In this document: positions 16,097-25,142 of the stretch, one piece after another | Position numbering within the stretch: position 1 is the first letter of the stretch | How the letters are laid out: each line of letters opens with the position of its first letter | Assembly: GCA_015068825.1 (NCBI GenBank) | Contig: SVJU01000005.1 | Coordinates: 1-64,000, forward strand | Direction of reading: 5' to 3' | Origin: Oscillospiraceae bacterium | GTDB lineage: Bacteria > Bacillota > Clostridia > UMGS1810 | Length of the DNA stretch: 64,000 nt | Program-made: the position numbers and the translations under genes | The notes under the pieces: generated by a model | Seen by the model: only the letters and a program-made list of their open reading frames with translations | The model's database searches: none | Told to the model about the DNA's origin: nothing

Positions 16097-17623
16097 TTAT
16101 TTTACTATTAAGCTTTCGCCTGTCATTTCACTTGGTTTTTCCAATCCCGCAATATCAAGCATTGTAGGTGTAAGGTCTGCAAGTCTTCCTTCTTTTAAAG
16201 TAGCATCCATACCAACCAAAACAAGTGGTACAACATTTGTTGTGTGTGCAGTAAATACCGATTTATCCTGAGGGTCAATCATTTGTTCTGCGTTACCGTG
16301 GTCTGCTGTAATTAGCATTACACCGCCCATTTCAAGCACTGCATCTTTAACCTTACCAACACAGGTATCAACTGCTTCAACTGCTGCTACTGCCGCTTCC
16401 ATAACACCGGTATGTCCAACCATGTCACAGTTTGCAAAGTTTAATATAACAGAATCATATTTTCCGCTTTTTATAGCTTCTACAACTTTGTCACAAACTT
16501 CATAAGCGCTCATTTCTGGTTTTAAATCGTAAGTTGCAACCTTTGGTGAAGGAACAAGAATTCTGTCTTCGCCTTCGTAAGTTGCTTCTACACCGCCGTT
16601 AAAGAAAAATGTAACATGAGCATATTTTTCTGTTTCGGCAATTCTTAATTGTTTTTTACCAAGCTTGCTTATATATTCGCCATAAGTATTTTCTAATGTC
16701 TGAGGCTTAAATGCTACATCTACATTTGGCATAAGGGCATCATACTGAGTCATACATACATAATATGTCGGGAAGAATTCTCTTGCAAAGCCATTAAACT
16801 CTTCATCAACAATTGTTCTTGTAATTTCTCTTGCTCTGTCAGGACGGAAGTTAAAGAAAATAACTGAATCGTTCTTTTTTATTCTTCCTTCTTCACATAC
16901 TATTGTAGGAACGATAAATTCGTCGGTAACATCGTTTTCGTAAGAGTTTTTCATAACGCATTTTGCGCATGCAGCCTTTGCACCAATGCCTTTAACCATT
17001 GCATTGTAAGCCTGTTCAACTCTTTCCCAACGGTTATCTCTGTCCATTGCATAGTATCTTCCAATGATAGTAGCGATTTTGCCAACACCGATTTTTGCCA
17101 TTTCTTCTTCCAAAGAAGCTACAAAATCAATTCCGCTTGTAGGAGATACATCACGACCATCTGTAAAGCAATGAACAAAAACATCGTTAATACCATTGAT
17201 TTTTGCAAGTTCCAAAAGACCGTAAAGATGTGTTATATGGCTATGAACACCACCATCAGACAAAAGTCCCAAAAGATGAAGTGCACTGTTATTCTTTTTG
17301 CAGTTTTCTACCGCTTTTTTGAAAGCATCATTCTCGAAAAATGTTTTTTCTTCGATTTCTTTTGTTATTCTTGTAAGCTCCTGATATACAATTCTTCCTG
17401 CACCGATATTTGTATGACCAACTTCACTGTTACCCATTTGCCCGTCAGGAAGGCCAACATCAAGTCCGCTTGCATGGATTACTGTATTGGGGCACTCTTT
17501 TAAAAGAGAATCCATAACAGGTGTTTTTGCAGTAAATACTGCATTTCCTTCTTCAGATTTATTAATTCCGTAGCCGTCTAAAATTGTTAAAACGATAGGT
17601 TTTTTTGACATAAGTTTATTCAC
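16097..17623 (-). CDS. gpmI: 2,3-bisphosphoglycerate-independent phosphoglycerate mutase
   Basis: GpmI interconverts 3- and 2-phosphoglycerate in glycolysis using two Mn2+ ions. The alkaline-phosphatase-superfamily protein has the metal site ILDGYGINKSEEGNAV near residue 14 and the catalytic serine in GQMGNSEVGHTNIGAGR. Further metal ligands lie in FANCDMVGHTG and TADHGNAEQM. At 508 residues it has the normal length. The track start is a GTG with AAAGG just upstream; an ATG four codons on (MSKKPIV) is the alternative. It lies downstream of tpiA and pgk, separated from tpiA by a terminator. Confidence 0.97.
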   Translation of the reverse strand: MNKLMSKKPIVLTILDGYGINKSEEGNAVFTAKTPVMDSLLKECPNTVIHASGLDVGLPDGQMGNSEVGHTNIGAGRIVYQELTRITKEIEEKTFFENDAFKKAVENCKKNNSALHLLGLLSDGGVHSHITHLYGLLELAKINGINDVFVHCFTDGRDVSPTSGIDFVASLEEEMAKIGVGKIATIIGRYYAMDRDNRWERVEQAYNAMVKGIGAKAACAKCVMKNSYENDVTDEFIVPTIVCEEGRIKKNDSVIFFNFRPDRAREITRTIVDEEFNGFAREFFPTYYVCMTQYDALMPNVDVAFKPQTLENTYGEYISKLGKKQLRIAETEKYAHVTFFFNGGVEATYEGEDRILVPSPKVATYDLKPEMSAYEVCDKVVEAIKSGKYDSVILNFANCDMVGHTGVMEAAVAAVEAVDTCVGKVKDAVLEMGGVMLITADHGNAEQMIDPQDKSVFTAHTTNVVPLVLVGMDATLKEGRLADLTPTMLDIAGLEKPSEMTGESLIVK

Positions 17624-17665
17624 ATAACCTTTCTATTATATTTTTGCCACATATAAAACAAAAAC

Positions 17666-17694
17666 TTGACCGCATACCTATGGCATACGGTCAA
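17666..17694 (-). terminator. Terminator after tpiA
   Basis: TTGACCGTATGCC pairs with GGTATGCGGTCAA (two mismatches) around a 3-base loop on the minus strand, followed by GTTTTTGTTTT. It ends the pgk-tpiA transcript before gpmI. Confidence 0.75.
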
Positions 17695-17709
17695 ATGTAT
17701 TAATTTTTC

Positions 17710-18456
17710 TTAGCTGTTTGCAATAACAGAAAAATCGTTAGCTTTTAAAGACGCACCGCCTACCAAGCCACCGTCAATATCTTCTTTTGCAAATAATTCT
17801 TTTGCATTTGCTGCATTTACACTGCCGCCGTACTGAATTGTAACTTCATCAGCAACATCTTTGCCAAACACATCAGAAATTGTATCTCTGATTTTTTTGC
17901 AAACTTCCTGTGCCTGTTCGCTTGTAGCAGTTTTACCTGTACCGATAGCCCAGATTGGTTCATATGCGATGATTGTCTTTTTAACCTGTTCTTTTGTAAG
18001 GTTTAAAAGAGCAATTTTTGTCTGCATAGCAACAAGTTCAAATGTGATACCCTGTTCTCTTTGTTCCAAAGATTCACCAACGCAAACGATTGGAATAAGA
18101 TCGTGTTCAAAAGCTTTGATAACTTTTTTATTTACAGTTTCATCTGTTTCTGCAAAATACTGTCTTCTTTCAGAGTGGCCGATGATAACATAGTCAACAC
18201 CGATTTCTTTTAGCATATCAGGAGCAATTTCGCCTGTGTATGCACCGCTTTCTTCAAAATACATATTCTGTGCGCCAACTTTAATAGCTGTTCCTTTACA
18301 TTCTTCAACAGCTGTTGCAAGTGATGTAAACGGTACACAGATGATAACATCATTTTTGCTGTTTTCAACTAATGGTTTTAATTCGTTTATAAGCTCCTTT
18401 GTAGCCTTAGGAGTTTTATTCATTTTCCAGTTACCTGCTGCAACTATTTTTCTCAT
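17710..18456 (-). CDS. tpiA: Triosephosphate isomerase
   Basis: TpiA interconverts dihydroxyacetone phosphate and glyceraldehyde-3-phosphate. The TIM barrel shows [10 protein letters not shown] at the start (catalytic Lys), [11 protein letters not shown] (catalytic His), [16 protein letters not shown] (catalytic Glu and the mobile loop), and the phosphate site [10 protein letters not shown]. The ORF track adds 22 unrelated residues; the ATG at 18456 follows AAAGGAG and gives 248 residues, the usual length. It lies 81 bases after pgk with an inverted repeat in between. Confidence 0.97.
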   Translation of the reverse strand: MRKIVAAGNWKMNKTPKATKELINELKPLVENSKNDVIICVPFTSLATAVEECKGTAIKVGAQNMYFEESGAYTGEIAPDMLKEIGVDYVIIGHSERRQYFAETDETVNKKVIKAFEHDLIPIVCVGESLEQREQGITFELVAMQTKIALLNLTKEQVKKTIIAYEPIWAIGTGKTATSEQAQEVCKKIRDTISDVFGKDVADEVTIQYGGSVNAANAKELFAKEDIDGGLVGGASLKANDFSVIANS

Positions 18457-18492
18457 AGTAATTATCTCCTTTAAATTAAGTATGTAAACAAT

Positions 18493-18520
18493 GCAAATGC
18501 CGTATTTAAACGGCATTTGC
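18493..18520. repeat. Inverted repeat between pgk and tpiA
   Basis: GCAAATGCCGT and ACGGCATTTGC form an 11-bp perfect stem with a 6-base loop. On the minus (coding) strand no T-tract follows it, so it may be a processing or stability hairpin within the pgk-tpiA mRNA, not a terminator. Confidence 0.6.
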
Positions 18521-18537
18521 AAAAAATTTATTCAAAA

Positions 18538-19725
18538 TTATTTATCGTTTAAAGCTGCAATACCAGGAAGTTCGATACCTTCAAGATATTCTAATGAAGC
18601 ACCGCCGCCAGTAGAAATGTGAGTCATTTTATCTGCAAAACCAAGCTGTGTTACAGCAGCAGCACTGTCACCACCACCAATAATTGTGATAGCATCTGTT
18701 TCTGCTAAAGCACGAGCTATAGCTTTTGTACCTTCAGCAAATTTAGCAAATTCAAATACACCCATAGGTCCGTTCCAGATAACTGTTTTTGATTTTTTAA
18801 TAACTTCAGAGAATAGTTCAACTGTTTTAGGACCAATATCCATACCCATTGTATCAGCTGGAATGTTGTCAGATGCAACAACGATAGCTTCTGCATCAGC
18901 ATTGAATTCTTTTGCAACAACATTTTCAACAGGAAGAAGAAGTTCTACACCTTTCTGCTGAGCTTTTTCCATTAATTTTGTAGCAAGTTCAACTTTTTCA
19001 TCTTCACAGATTGATGTACCGATTTCATAACCTTTAGCTTTAAGGAATGTATAAGCCATACCGCCACCGATTAGAAGATAATCAACTTTTTCTAATAGAT
19101 TTTCGATAACACCAATTTTATCAGAAACTTTTGCACCACCTAAAATAGCAACAAAAGGTCTTTCAGGGTTAGATAATGCTTTACCCATAATTTCAATTTC
19201 TTTTTTAATTAAATATCCGCATACAGCAGGAAGATAATCTGCAACACCTGCAGTTGATGCATGTGCTCTGTGAGCTGTGCCAAAAGCATCGTTTACATAG
19301 ATTTCTGCCATAGAAGCAAGCTCTTTAGAAAAAGCAGCATCATTCTTTTCTTCTTCTTTGTGATATCTTACGTTTTCAAGAAGAACAACTTCACCGTCTT
19401 TAATTTCGCTTGTTAGTTTTTTAGCGCTTTCGCCAATAACATCCTGAGCCATTTTAACTTCTTTGCCTAGCATTTCTGAAAGTCTTTTAGCAACAGGAGC
19501 TAAACTGTATTTAGGATTGAATTCGCCCTTTGGTCTGCCAAGGTGTGAGCAAAGAATAACCTTTGCATTGTTGTCTACAAGGTACTTAATTGTAGGAAGA
19601 GCTCCTACAAGTCTGTTTTCATCTGTAATGTTTTTGTTTTCATCAAGTGGAACGTTGAAATCGCAACGAACAAGCACTTTTTTGCCTGCAACAGCGATAT
19701 CTTCAATAGTTTTCTTATTTAGCAT
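18538..19725 (-). CDS. pgk: Phosphoglycerate kinase
   Basis: Pgk makes ATP from 1,3-bisphosphoglycerate in lower glycolysis. The two-domain enzyme shows [20 protein letters not shown] near residue 14, HLGRPKG near 60, [12 protein letters not shown] near 193, WNGPMGVFE and the C-terminal [10 protein letters not shown]. At 395 residues it has the normal length. The start follows AAAGG at a longish spacing. It begins the pgk-tpiA-gpmI cluster; glyceraldehyde-3-phosphate dehydrogenase, often the first gene of this cluster, is not in the window. Confidence 0.97.
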   Translation of the reverse strand: MLNKKTIEDIAVAGKKVLVRCDFNVPLDENKNITDENRLVGALPTIKYLVDNNAKVILCSHLGRPKGEFNPKYSLAPVAKRLSEMLGKEVKMAQDVIGESAKKLTSEIKDGEVVLLENVRYHKEEEKNDAAFSKELASMAEIYVNDAFGTAHRAHASTAGVADYLPAVCGYLIKKEIEIMGKALSNPERPFVAILGGAKVSDKIGVIENLLEKVDYLLIGGGMAYTFLKAKGYEIGTSICEDEKVELATKLMEKAQQKGVELLLPVENVVAKEFNADAEAIVVASDNIPADTMGMDIGPKTVELFSEVIKKSKTVIWNGPMGVFEFAKFAEGTKAIARALAETDAITIIGGGDSAAAVTQLGFADKMTHISTGGGASLEYLEGIELPGIAALNDK

Positions 19726-19868
19726 AGTAATTTCCAGCCTTTCATTTATTTTTAAAATTTAATGTTCAATTTTAAACCATTTTACATTATATACCAATTA
19801 AATAATTTTTTCAAGTGTTTATGCAAAAATTGGTAAAAGTTTGTGAAAAATTTAACTTTCTTTGCATG

Positions 19869-20717
19869 TTATTTGGTTATATATATAATTCCAATTGCAC
19901 CCGGTCCTGTGTTTGTGCCAACAGTTCCGCCAATAGATGCAACTTCTACATTATTTAAATCAACAATACCGTCTATTTTTTCTTTTAGTTTTTCTACTTT
20001 ATCAGAAGCTACTGCATGAAGAATATAAACAGTGTGTTCAGTGTCAATTTCATCCTTCATTATATCGGCAAATTTAGAATAAATCTTTTTCATTCCCCTT
20101 ACCTTATCAAAGCTTTCAACAAGACCATTTGCAATAGTAAGTATTGGTTTTATGTCAAGAACATTTCCAATGATTTTTGTTGTAGGGCTTATTCTTCCGC
20201 CTTTTTCAAGATAATCAAGAGTATCTACTGCAAAAAGTATTTTTGTTTTTTCTTTAAGATAATCAATTTTTTTGATAATTTCGTCTAAATCTTTGCCATC
20301 ATTTGCCATTTGTGCGGCAACAAGTGCAAGACGACCATATCCAAGTGATAAACTGTATCCGTCATAAATTGTAATATCTGCATCATCATGCTCTTCTAAA
20401 AACATATTTTTTGCAAGATTTGCAGTTTGATTTGTTCCGCTTGCCTTTGACGAAATTGTTATATATAAAATTTTATAATCTTTATAATATTTTTCAAACA
20501 TTTCGGTTATTTTTGTAATATTAACCTGACTTGTTTTCGGCACACCATCAAAGCTTACAAGCTTATCGTAAAAATCTTCAGCATTAAGTTCCAAAGTTTC
20601 TACAAATGTTTCATCACCGAATGATATATTTTGTCCTAAAAGGTCAATATTATACTTATTTGCAATTTCTAAGCTTATATCTGATGTAGTATCTGTTATA
20701 ACCTTTATTTTTTTCAC
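19869..20717 (-). CDS. DegV-family fatty-acid-binding protein
   Basis: The product (282-283 residues) has the DegV fold: KVITDTTSDISLEIANKY at the start, VPKTSQVNITKITEMFEKY near residue 56, ITISSKASGTNQTANLAK near 92, GRISPTTKIIGNVLDIKPIL near 175, and a C-terminal NTGPGAIGI. DegV/FakB proteins bind a fatty acid and present it to the kinase FakA for use in phospholipid synthesis; not all paralogues are FakBs. Tandem TTG and GTG codons are possible starts; I take the GTG, 7 bases after GGAGGAG. It follows trmL closely. Confidence 0.92.
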   Translation of the reverse strand: MKKIKVITDTTSDISLEIANKYNIDLLGQNISFGDETFVETLELNAEDFYDKLVSFDGVPKTSQVNITKITEMFEKYYKDYKILYITISSKASGTNQTANLAKNMFLEEHDDADITIYDGYSLSLGYGRLALVAAQMANDGKDLDEIIKKIDYLKEKTKILFAVDTLDYLEKGGRISPTTKIIGNVLDIKPILTIANGLVESFDKVRGMKKIYSKFADIMKDEIDTEHTVYILHAVASDKVEKLKEKIDGIVDLNNVEVASIGGTVGTNTGPGAIGIIYITK

Positions 20718-20735
20718 CAAAGCTCCTCCAATCTG

Positions 20736-21230
20736 CTACCATTCAAATTTTGTAAGCGCACCTTGTTGTTTAAGGTGCTCAAAATTATTTTGTCTTAATG
20801 CTTCGTAAAGAACAATTGCAACCGAATTTGATAGATTAAGACTTCTTGCTTCATCTATCATAGGTATTCTTATGCAGTGCTCCTTATTTTCTTTTAAAAG
20901 CGCCTCATCAAGACCTTTTGTTTCTTTTCCGAACAAAATAAAGTCGTTATCTTTATATTCAACATCGCAATAGTTATTAAGTGCTTTTGTTGTTGAAAAG
21001 AAAAATCTTCCACCTTTATTTTTTTCAAAAAAATCATCTATATTTTCATAATATTTAACACCTAAAAAATGCCAGTAATCAAGACCTGCTCTTTTAAGTT
21101 TTGCATCGGTTATTTCAAATCCCATTGGCTTTACTATATGAAGCTTGGTATTTGTTACAGCACAGGTTCTTGCAATATTTCCGGTATTTTGCGGGATTTC
21201 GGGTTCGACTAAAACTATATTGTAACTCAC
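20736..21230 (-). CDS. trmL: tRNA (cytidine(34)-2'-O)-methyltransferase
   Basis: TrmL methylates the wobble ribose of tRNA-Leu species with SAM. The SPOUT-fold signatures are present: VEPEIPQNTGNIARTC near residue 8, MGFEITDAKLKRAGLDYW, LFGKETKGLDEALL near 98, and the knot region RIPMIDEARSLNLSNSVAIV. At 164 residues it is of normal length. The GTG start overlaps the aminotransferase stop by four bases (GTGA), so the two are translationally coupled. Confidence 0.95.
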   Translation of the reverse strand: MSYNIVLVEPEIPQNTGNIARTCAVTNTKLHIVKPMGFEITDAKLKRAGLDYWHFLGVKYYENIDDFFEKNKGGRFFFSTTKALNNYCDVEYKDNDFILFGKETKGLDEALLKENKEHCIRIPMIDEARSLNLSNSVAIVLYEALRQNNFEHLKQQGALTKFEW

Positions 21231-22414
21231 TTTTTATCACCCTCATGCAGTTCTTTCATAAATTCTTCTATTCTTAAAAGCGCCTCGTTAATAAGCTCAA
21301 TTGAATAAGCATACGAAACACGAAGATATCCTTCACCACAATCACCAAATGCAGTACCCGGAACAAGAGCAACTTTTTTCTTTTCCAAAAGAGTCTGACA
21401 AAACTCGGCTGATGTCATACCGGTTGATTTAATAGACGGGAAAATATAAAATGCGCCCTGCGGATTAAAGCAGGTAAGCCCCAATTTATTAAATCCGTCA
21501 ACAATTACTTTTCTTCTGTAATTATATTCATTTGTCATCATTTCAATCGACTTATCGCCATTTTTAAGTGCTTCTATTGCTGCAAACTGACTGGTTGTTG
21601 GCGCACACATTATTGCATACTGATGAATTTTTGTCATAACCTTTATAATTTTTTCGTTACCAACAGCGTATCCAAGACGCCATCCTGTCATAGCATACGC
21701 TTTTGAAAAACCATTTATAACAACAACTCTGTCTTTCATATCGGGAAATGATGCAATCGAGGTATGCTTTCCTTCGTATGTAAGCTCAGCATAAATTTCG
21801 TCCGAAATAACCATAATATTATTTTCTTTTATAACAGGCACTATTTCTGCAAGCTCATCTTTTGTCATAATAGCACCTGTGGGGTTATTTGGATACGATA
21901 ATATAAGAAGCTTTGTTTTATCGGTTATATGCGACAAAACATCTTCTTTTGTAAGCTTAAATGAGTTTTCTGCTTTTGTTTCAATAGGTACTGCTACACC
22001 GCCTGCCATTTCGGTACACGGTTTATAGCAAACAAACGACGGTTCAGGAATAAGAACTTCATCACCAGGATTTATAAGTGCTCTTAAAGCTACATCAACA
22101 GCTTCACTTCCACCTACTGTAACAAGGACTTCGTTTGCACTATAGTTTAGAGAAAATTTTCGTGCAAGGTAATTACAAATTTCTTCTCTTAATTCAATAA
22201 GACCAGCATTTGCTGTGTAATGGCTTTTTCCTCTTTCAAGAGAATAAATACCTGCATCTCTTATATGCCACGGAGTCTGAAAATCAGGTTCACCAACACC
22301 AAGTGATATACAATCCTTCATATTACTTGCTGCATCAAAAAATTTTCTTATACCCGACGGCGGCATTTTTGCTATTTTTTCATTGATAAAGCTTTCGGGA
22401 TTAAAATTTTTCAA
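21227..22414 (-). CDS. PLP-dependent class I/II aminotransferase
   Basis: This is a 395-residue fold-type I aminotransferase: ISLGVGEPDFQTPWHIRDA near residue 36, GKSHYTANAGLIELREEI, SYPNNPTGAIMTK near 172, and the PLP lysine in NGFSKAYAMTGWRLGYA near 238. C-terminal YLRVSYAYS holds the carboxylate-binding Arg. It is closest in pattern to aspartate or aromatic aminotransferases (the AspC/PatA group); the exact substrate is open. It is translated from a TTG overlapping the stop of an Lrp-type regulator, a frequent pairing that suggests amino-acid-responsive control. Confidence 0.9.
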   Translation of the reverse strand: MKNFNPESFINEKIAKMPPSGIRKFFDAASNMKDCISLGVGEPDFQTPWHIRDAGIYSLERGKSHYTANAGLIELREEICNYLARKFSLNYSANEVLVTVGGSEAVDVALRALINPGDEVLIPEPSFVCYKPCTEMAGGVAVPIETKAENSFKLTKEDVLSHITDKTKLLILSYPNNPTGAIMTKDELAEIVPVIKENNIMVISDEIYAELTYEGKHTSIASFPDMKDRVVVINGFSKAYAMTGWRLGYAVGNEKIIKVMTKIHQYAIMCAPTTSQFAAIEALKNGDKSIEMMTNEYNYRRKVIVDGFNKLGLTCFNPQGAFYIFPSIKSTGMTSAEFCQTLLEKKKVALVPGTAFGDCGEGYLRVSYAYSIELINEALLRIEEFMKELHEGDKK

Positions 22415-22890
22415 AGTGTAATCACCTGCCTGTCATCTTTTTTAACGTCTTCAAATATGATATTTTCAACTTTGTATTTTTTAAGAACAAAATGTGTTGC
22501 TGTGCTTACAATACATTCCATTGGTGCAAGCTTTTTGTGCACAAAAAGCGCAACCTCCTGCATTGTTTTGCCTTCTATTGTAACAGATAAATCATAATCT
22601 CCTGCCATTAAAAGAACAGTTTTTACTTCAGGATACTGATAAATTCTTTCGGCAATTTTATCAAAGCCCTCTCCTCTTTGAGGTGTTACTTTAAGTTCAA
22701 TCATTGCAGATACTATTTCTTTATCTGTTTTTTCCCAGTTAATAACACTTTTATTCTTTAAAATTACACCTTTGCTTTTAAAATCTTCTATTGCTTTTTC
22801 AACATCTTCCACCTTCATATCAAGCATAAGCGCTATCTGATTAGGTGTGGTATTACAATTTTCTTCTAAAATTTCAAGTATTCTTTCCAT
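22411..22890 (-). CDS. Lrp/AsnC-family transcriptional regulator
   Basis: The 159-residue protein has an N-terminal winged helix (NTTPNQIALMLDMKVEDVEKA, residues 13-35) and a C-terminal RAM/AsnC ligand-binding domain (SAMIELKVTPQRGEGFDKIA, VLLMAGDYDLSVTIEG). Such proteins sense amino acids and form octamers. It is coupled to the downstream aminotransferase by a four-base overlap and to the upstream vanZ by a one-base TAATG overlap. It probably regulates its own operon. The effector is unknown. Confidence 0.88.
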   Translation of the reverse strand: MERILEILEENCNTTPNQIALMLDMKVEDVEKAIEDFKSKGVILKNKSVINWEKTDKEIVSAMIELKVTPQRGEGFDKIAERIYQYPEVKTVLLMAGDYDLSVTIEGKTMQEVALFVHKKLAPMECIVSTATHFVLKKYKVENIIFEDVKKDDRQVITL

Positions 22891-23381
22891 TATTTTCTAC
22901 CTCCATTTAAAGTCGGTTTATTTAAAAATTTATTTTTCAGTGATAAAGCAAAAAATATGCCTATTGACGAGCCGGAAAAATCAATTAAAACATCCTTCAT
23001 ATTTCCGCTTCTTCCTTCGGTAAAAAGCTGATGAATTTCGTCTGACACTGCATATATAAGACATACTAAAACAGCGATAGCCACATAAGCATAATCTTTT
23101 TTTGAAAACGAAAATTTGAGTGCAAAAAACATAAAAAATCCTAAAAAAAGATATATAGAAAAATGTGCACTCTTTCTTACAACTGCATTAAGCGACCAGT
23201 TGTCTGTCCACTCTTTTTTTACAAGCGGTTTGTCTTTAGGTACATACTTTCCGTCAGATATAGCAACCGAAATTTTTTCACTTATGCTATCTGATTTTTC
23301 ACCCTCTTGTGATGAAAACACAAAGATTATTGCCATAATGAATATTACAATAATCCATAAAAGATATTTTATAAATTTCAT
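22890..23381 (-). CDS. VanZ-family membrane protein
   Basis: The 163-residue protein has an N-terminal helix (YLLWIIVIFIMAIIFVFSSQ), an exposed loop, and then three helices containing the VanZ signature: VVRKSAHFSIYLFLGFFMFF, ALVCLIYAVSDEIHQLFTEGR, and DVLIDFSGSSIGIFFAL. VanZ-like proteins are common in Firmicutes and only some relate to teicoplanin resistance; function here is unknown. It heads the vanZ-lrp-aminotransferase-trmL-degV unit. The start has AAGGAAG. Confidence 0.85.
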   Translation of the reverse strand: MKFIKYLLWIIVIFIMAIIFVFSSQEGEKSDSISEKISVAISDGKYVPKDKPLVKKEWTDNWSLNAVVRKSAHFSIYLFLGFFMFFALKFSFSKKDYAYVAIAVLVCLIYAVSDEIHQLFTEGRSGNMKDVLIDFSGSSIGIFFALSLKNKFLNKPTLNGGRK

Positions 23382-23546
23382 TTCTTCTTCCTTAATATTA
23401 TAGATAATGAAATTATCTCATAAATACATATTTTTGTCAATGAGAAAGTTAAATACATTTTACCTCCGTTTTTATAATACTTATCTTTCGACATACTTAA
23501 TTTGTGCATATATCCATCTTGACACACATTTTGATTTTTGATATAC

Positions 23547-23679
23547 TTCTAATTGCGACACAAGTTAATATTGGTGGAATTTATAAAAAGTGTGTATTTC
23601 TACTTTGGTAAAAATGCAGGCTCTGTTTTCGCATACTTTTTATAAGTTCCGAGAATTTGTGTCGCAGCAAATTAGAGCT
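23547..23679. repeat. Fold-back (MITE-like) element
   Basis: A left arm (CTAATTGCGACACAA, then GGAATTTATAAAAAGTGTG) is matched in inverted order by a right arm (CATACTTTTTATAAGTTCC, then TTGTGTCGCAGCAAATTAG). The 133-base region can thus fold into one long imperfect hairpin. It lies in the 356-base gap before the small Cys-rich gene and has no coding potential. Confidence 0.65.
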
Positions 23680-23690
23680 ATGTGTTTTTC

Positions 23691-23718
23691 ATGCGTGGCT
23701 TTATGCTGCGCATTTTTT
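23691..23718 (+). terminator. Terminator-like hairpin in the leader of the Cys-rich gene
   Basis: ATGCGTGGC pairs with GCTGCGCAT (two G-U pairs) around TTTAT and is followed directly by six Ts. The ribosome site AAGGAG follows within 10 bases. It may be an attenuator for the small gene or the end of a transcript from the fold-back element. Confidence 0.55.
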
Positions 23719-23737
23719 AATTTAAGGAGAAATTTTT

Positions 23738-23965
23738 ATGCTTATTGATGTAACGGGAATTATACTGACGCCAGGAAATATGGGAAAGGATTGTGTTGGT
23801 AACGGTCAGCATTTTGATGAGAATGGAAATTTAATAGAATGCTGTTGTGATGAATGTGATTATATGATGTGCTGTATAAATAAAATAAACAAAGAAAAAT
23901 GCAGAAATTGCCCTGTTTTTGATTGCCCGAACAATATTAATTCAAATAAAAAATCCCTGATGTAA
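23738..23965 (+). CDS. Small Cys-rich protein, possible metal binder
   Basis: The 75-residue protein has ten cysteines, clustered as ECCCDECDYMMCC and in KCRNCPVFDCP, after an N-terminal TPGNMGKDCVGNG. The pattern of paired cysteines suggests a metal- or Fe-S-binding fold. I recall similar short proteins in Clostridia but know no function. The ATG follows AAGGAG at a suitable distance, and a terminator overlaps its last codons. It sits alone between a fold-back element and rnpB. It is cytosolic, with no signal peptide. Confidence 0.75.
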   Translation: MLIDVTGIILTPGNMGKDCVGNGQHFDENGNLIECCCDECDYMMCCINKINKEKCRNCPVFDCPNNINSNKKSLM

Positions 23966-23976
23966 ATCAGGGATTT
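23951..23976 (+). terminator. Terminator overlapping the end of the Cys-rich gene
   Basis: AAATCCCTGA pairs perfectly with TCAGGGATTT around a 6-base loop that contains the gene's stop codon; AATTTTTAT follows. It also faces the 3' end of rnpB. Confidence 0.8.
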
Positions 23977-23991
23977 AATTTTTATAAAAAT

Positions 23992-24333
23992 GAGTAATCC
24001 TGTAAGCCGGGTTCTGTTTTAAATAGTCATCTATCTAGACCGCACATCTCTATGCGGTTCAAGCCACCTCTATCGAAAGATATCGGGCAAATATATTTCT
24101 TTCTTTACACGGTGTTGCATCAGATGGGGTTTACACATCAGGTTGATTTCCCAACCCATGGTGAGCTCTTACCTCGCCTTTTCATCCTTACCGTAAAAAT
24201 ACGGCGGTTCTTTTCTGTTGCACTTTCCTTAGAGTCGCCTCCACCGGGAGCTACCCGGCACCCTGCCCTATGATGCCCGGACTTTCCTCATATACATCCT
24301 TTCGGATTGCATCTGCGACTATTTGGATTACTC
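23992..24333 (-). ncRNA. rnpB: RNase P RNA, type A
   Basis: The minus strand carries the universal core: GAGGAAAGTCCGGGC near the 5' end, GGTGCCGGGTAGCTCCCGG, AAAGTGCAACAG, and ACAGAACCCGGCTTACAG near the 3' end. The termini GAGTAATCC and GGATTACTC pair as helix P1 and set the ends, giving about 342 bases. The arrangement follows the ancestral type A usual in Clostridia, not the B. subtilis type B. It processes the 5' ends of pre-tRNAs. Confidence 0.96.
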
Positions 24334-24347
24334 ATATTTAAGCTTAT

Positions 24348-25142
24348 TTAATTATACAAAAAATTAACTGGATTTTTATTTTCACAAGATTTTATAATTT
24401 CAATATCACTAAATTTTTCTGTTAATTTTTCATGAAACCAATCCATTGCAATTATTTCGGTTTCATAATGACCTGCATCTACAATTGCAAAATCATTTTC
24501 ATAAGCATCTCTTATTAAATTATACTTAAAATCGCCCGTTATGTAAAGGTCGATTTTTTTGTCAAAGCAAAATTCCATCATAGAAGAGCCACCGCCTGAA
24601 TTTACGGCTACATATTCAATAATTTTTTCTTCATTACCAGAAAATTTTAAATTTTCATTACCAAGACTTTGTTTTATATTTTTTAAAACATCTTTAAGCT
24701 TTTGTGGCTTTTCTAATTTTGAAAATCTACCGTATCCGCACATTTTACCATTAAACTCTTTAGTTGGTACTAAAATTTCACACTTTTCAAGTCCGATTTT
24801 TTTGGCAAGTAAATCATTAAGTCCATCAGAAACTACATCTAAATTTGTATGTGCACTGTAAACAGAAATATCGTTTTTTATAAGATATCTTAAAAGCTTT
24901 TCGTTATCCTCAGTTAATCTTTTTACAGGATTAAAAATAACAGGATGATGCGAAATTATTAGATTGGCTTTGTTTTCACAAGCCTCTTTTGCCACAGACA
25001 AATCCACATCAAGACAAACCATAATTTTTGTAACTTCGCTTTTTTTATCGCCAATCAAAAATCCTACATTATCCCATTCTTCTGCCAGATTTTCGGGGCA
25101 TATACTATTTAAATAATCGCAAATTTCAAAAATCTTAGCCAT
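24348..25142 (-). CDS. Nif3-like dinuclear metal-centre protein
   Basis: This 264-residue Nif3/YqfO family protein assembles as a hexamer with a two-metal site per subunit. Ligand motifs are SHHPVIFNPVKRL near residue 65, SAHTNLDVVSDG near 95, and the C-terminal IVDAGHYETE. GTP cyclohydrolase-like roles have been proposed, but the function is unsettled. The ORF track begins three codons early; the ATG at 25142 has GAGGG nine bases before it. It overlaps the trmK stop by eight bases (ATGGCTAA). This trmK-nif3 pair is standard in Firmicutes. Confidence 0.92.
   Translation of the reverse strand: MAKIFEICDYLNSICPENLAEEWDNVGFLIGDKKSEVTKIMVCLDVDLSVAKEACENKANLIISHHPVIFNPVKRLTEDNEKLLRYLIKNDISVYSAHTNLDVVSDGLNDLLAKKIGLEKCEILVPTKEFNGKMCGYGRFSKLEKPQKLKDVLKNIKQSLGNENLKFSGNEEKIIEYVAVNSGGGSSMMEFCFDKKIDLYITGDFKYNLIRDAYENDFAIVDAGHYETEIIAMDWFHEKLTEKFSDIEIIKSCENKNPVNFLYN

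Noticed and set aside
24052-24273. 73-residue plus-strand ORF inside rnpB
   Set aside because: It lies wholly within the RNase P RNA on the opposite strand and has no ribosome site; it is a chance ORF.
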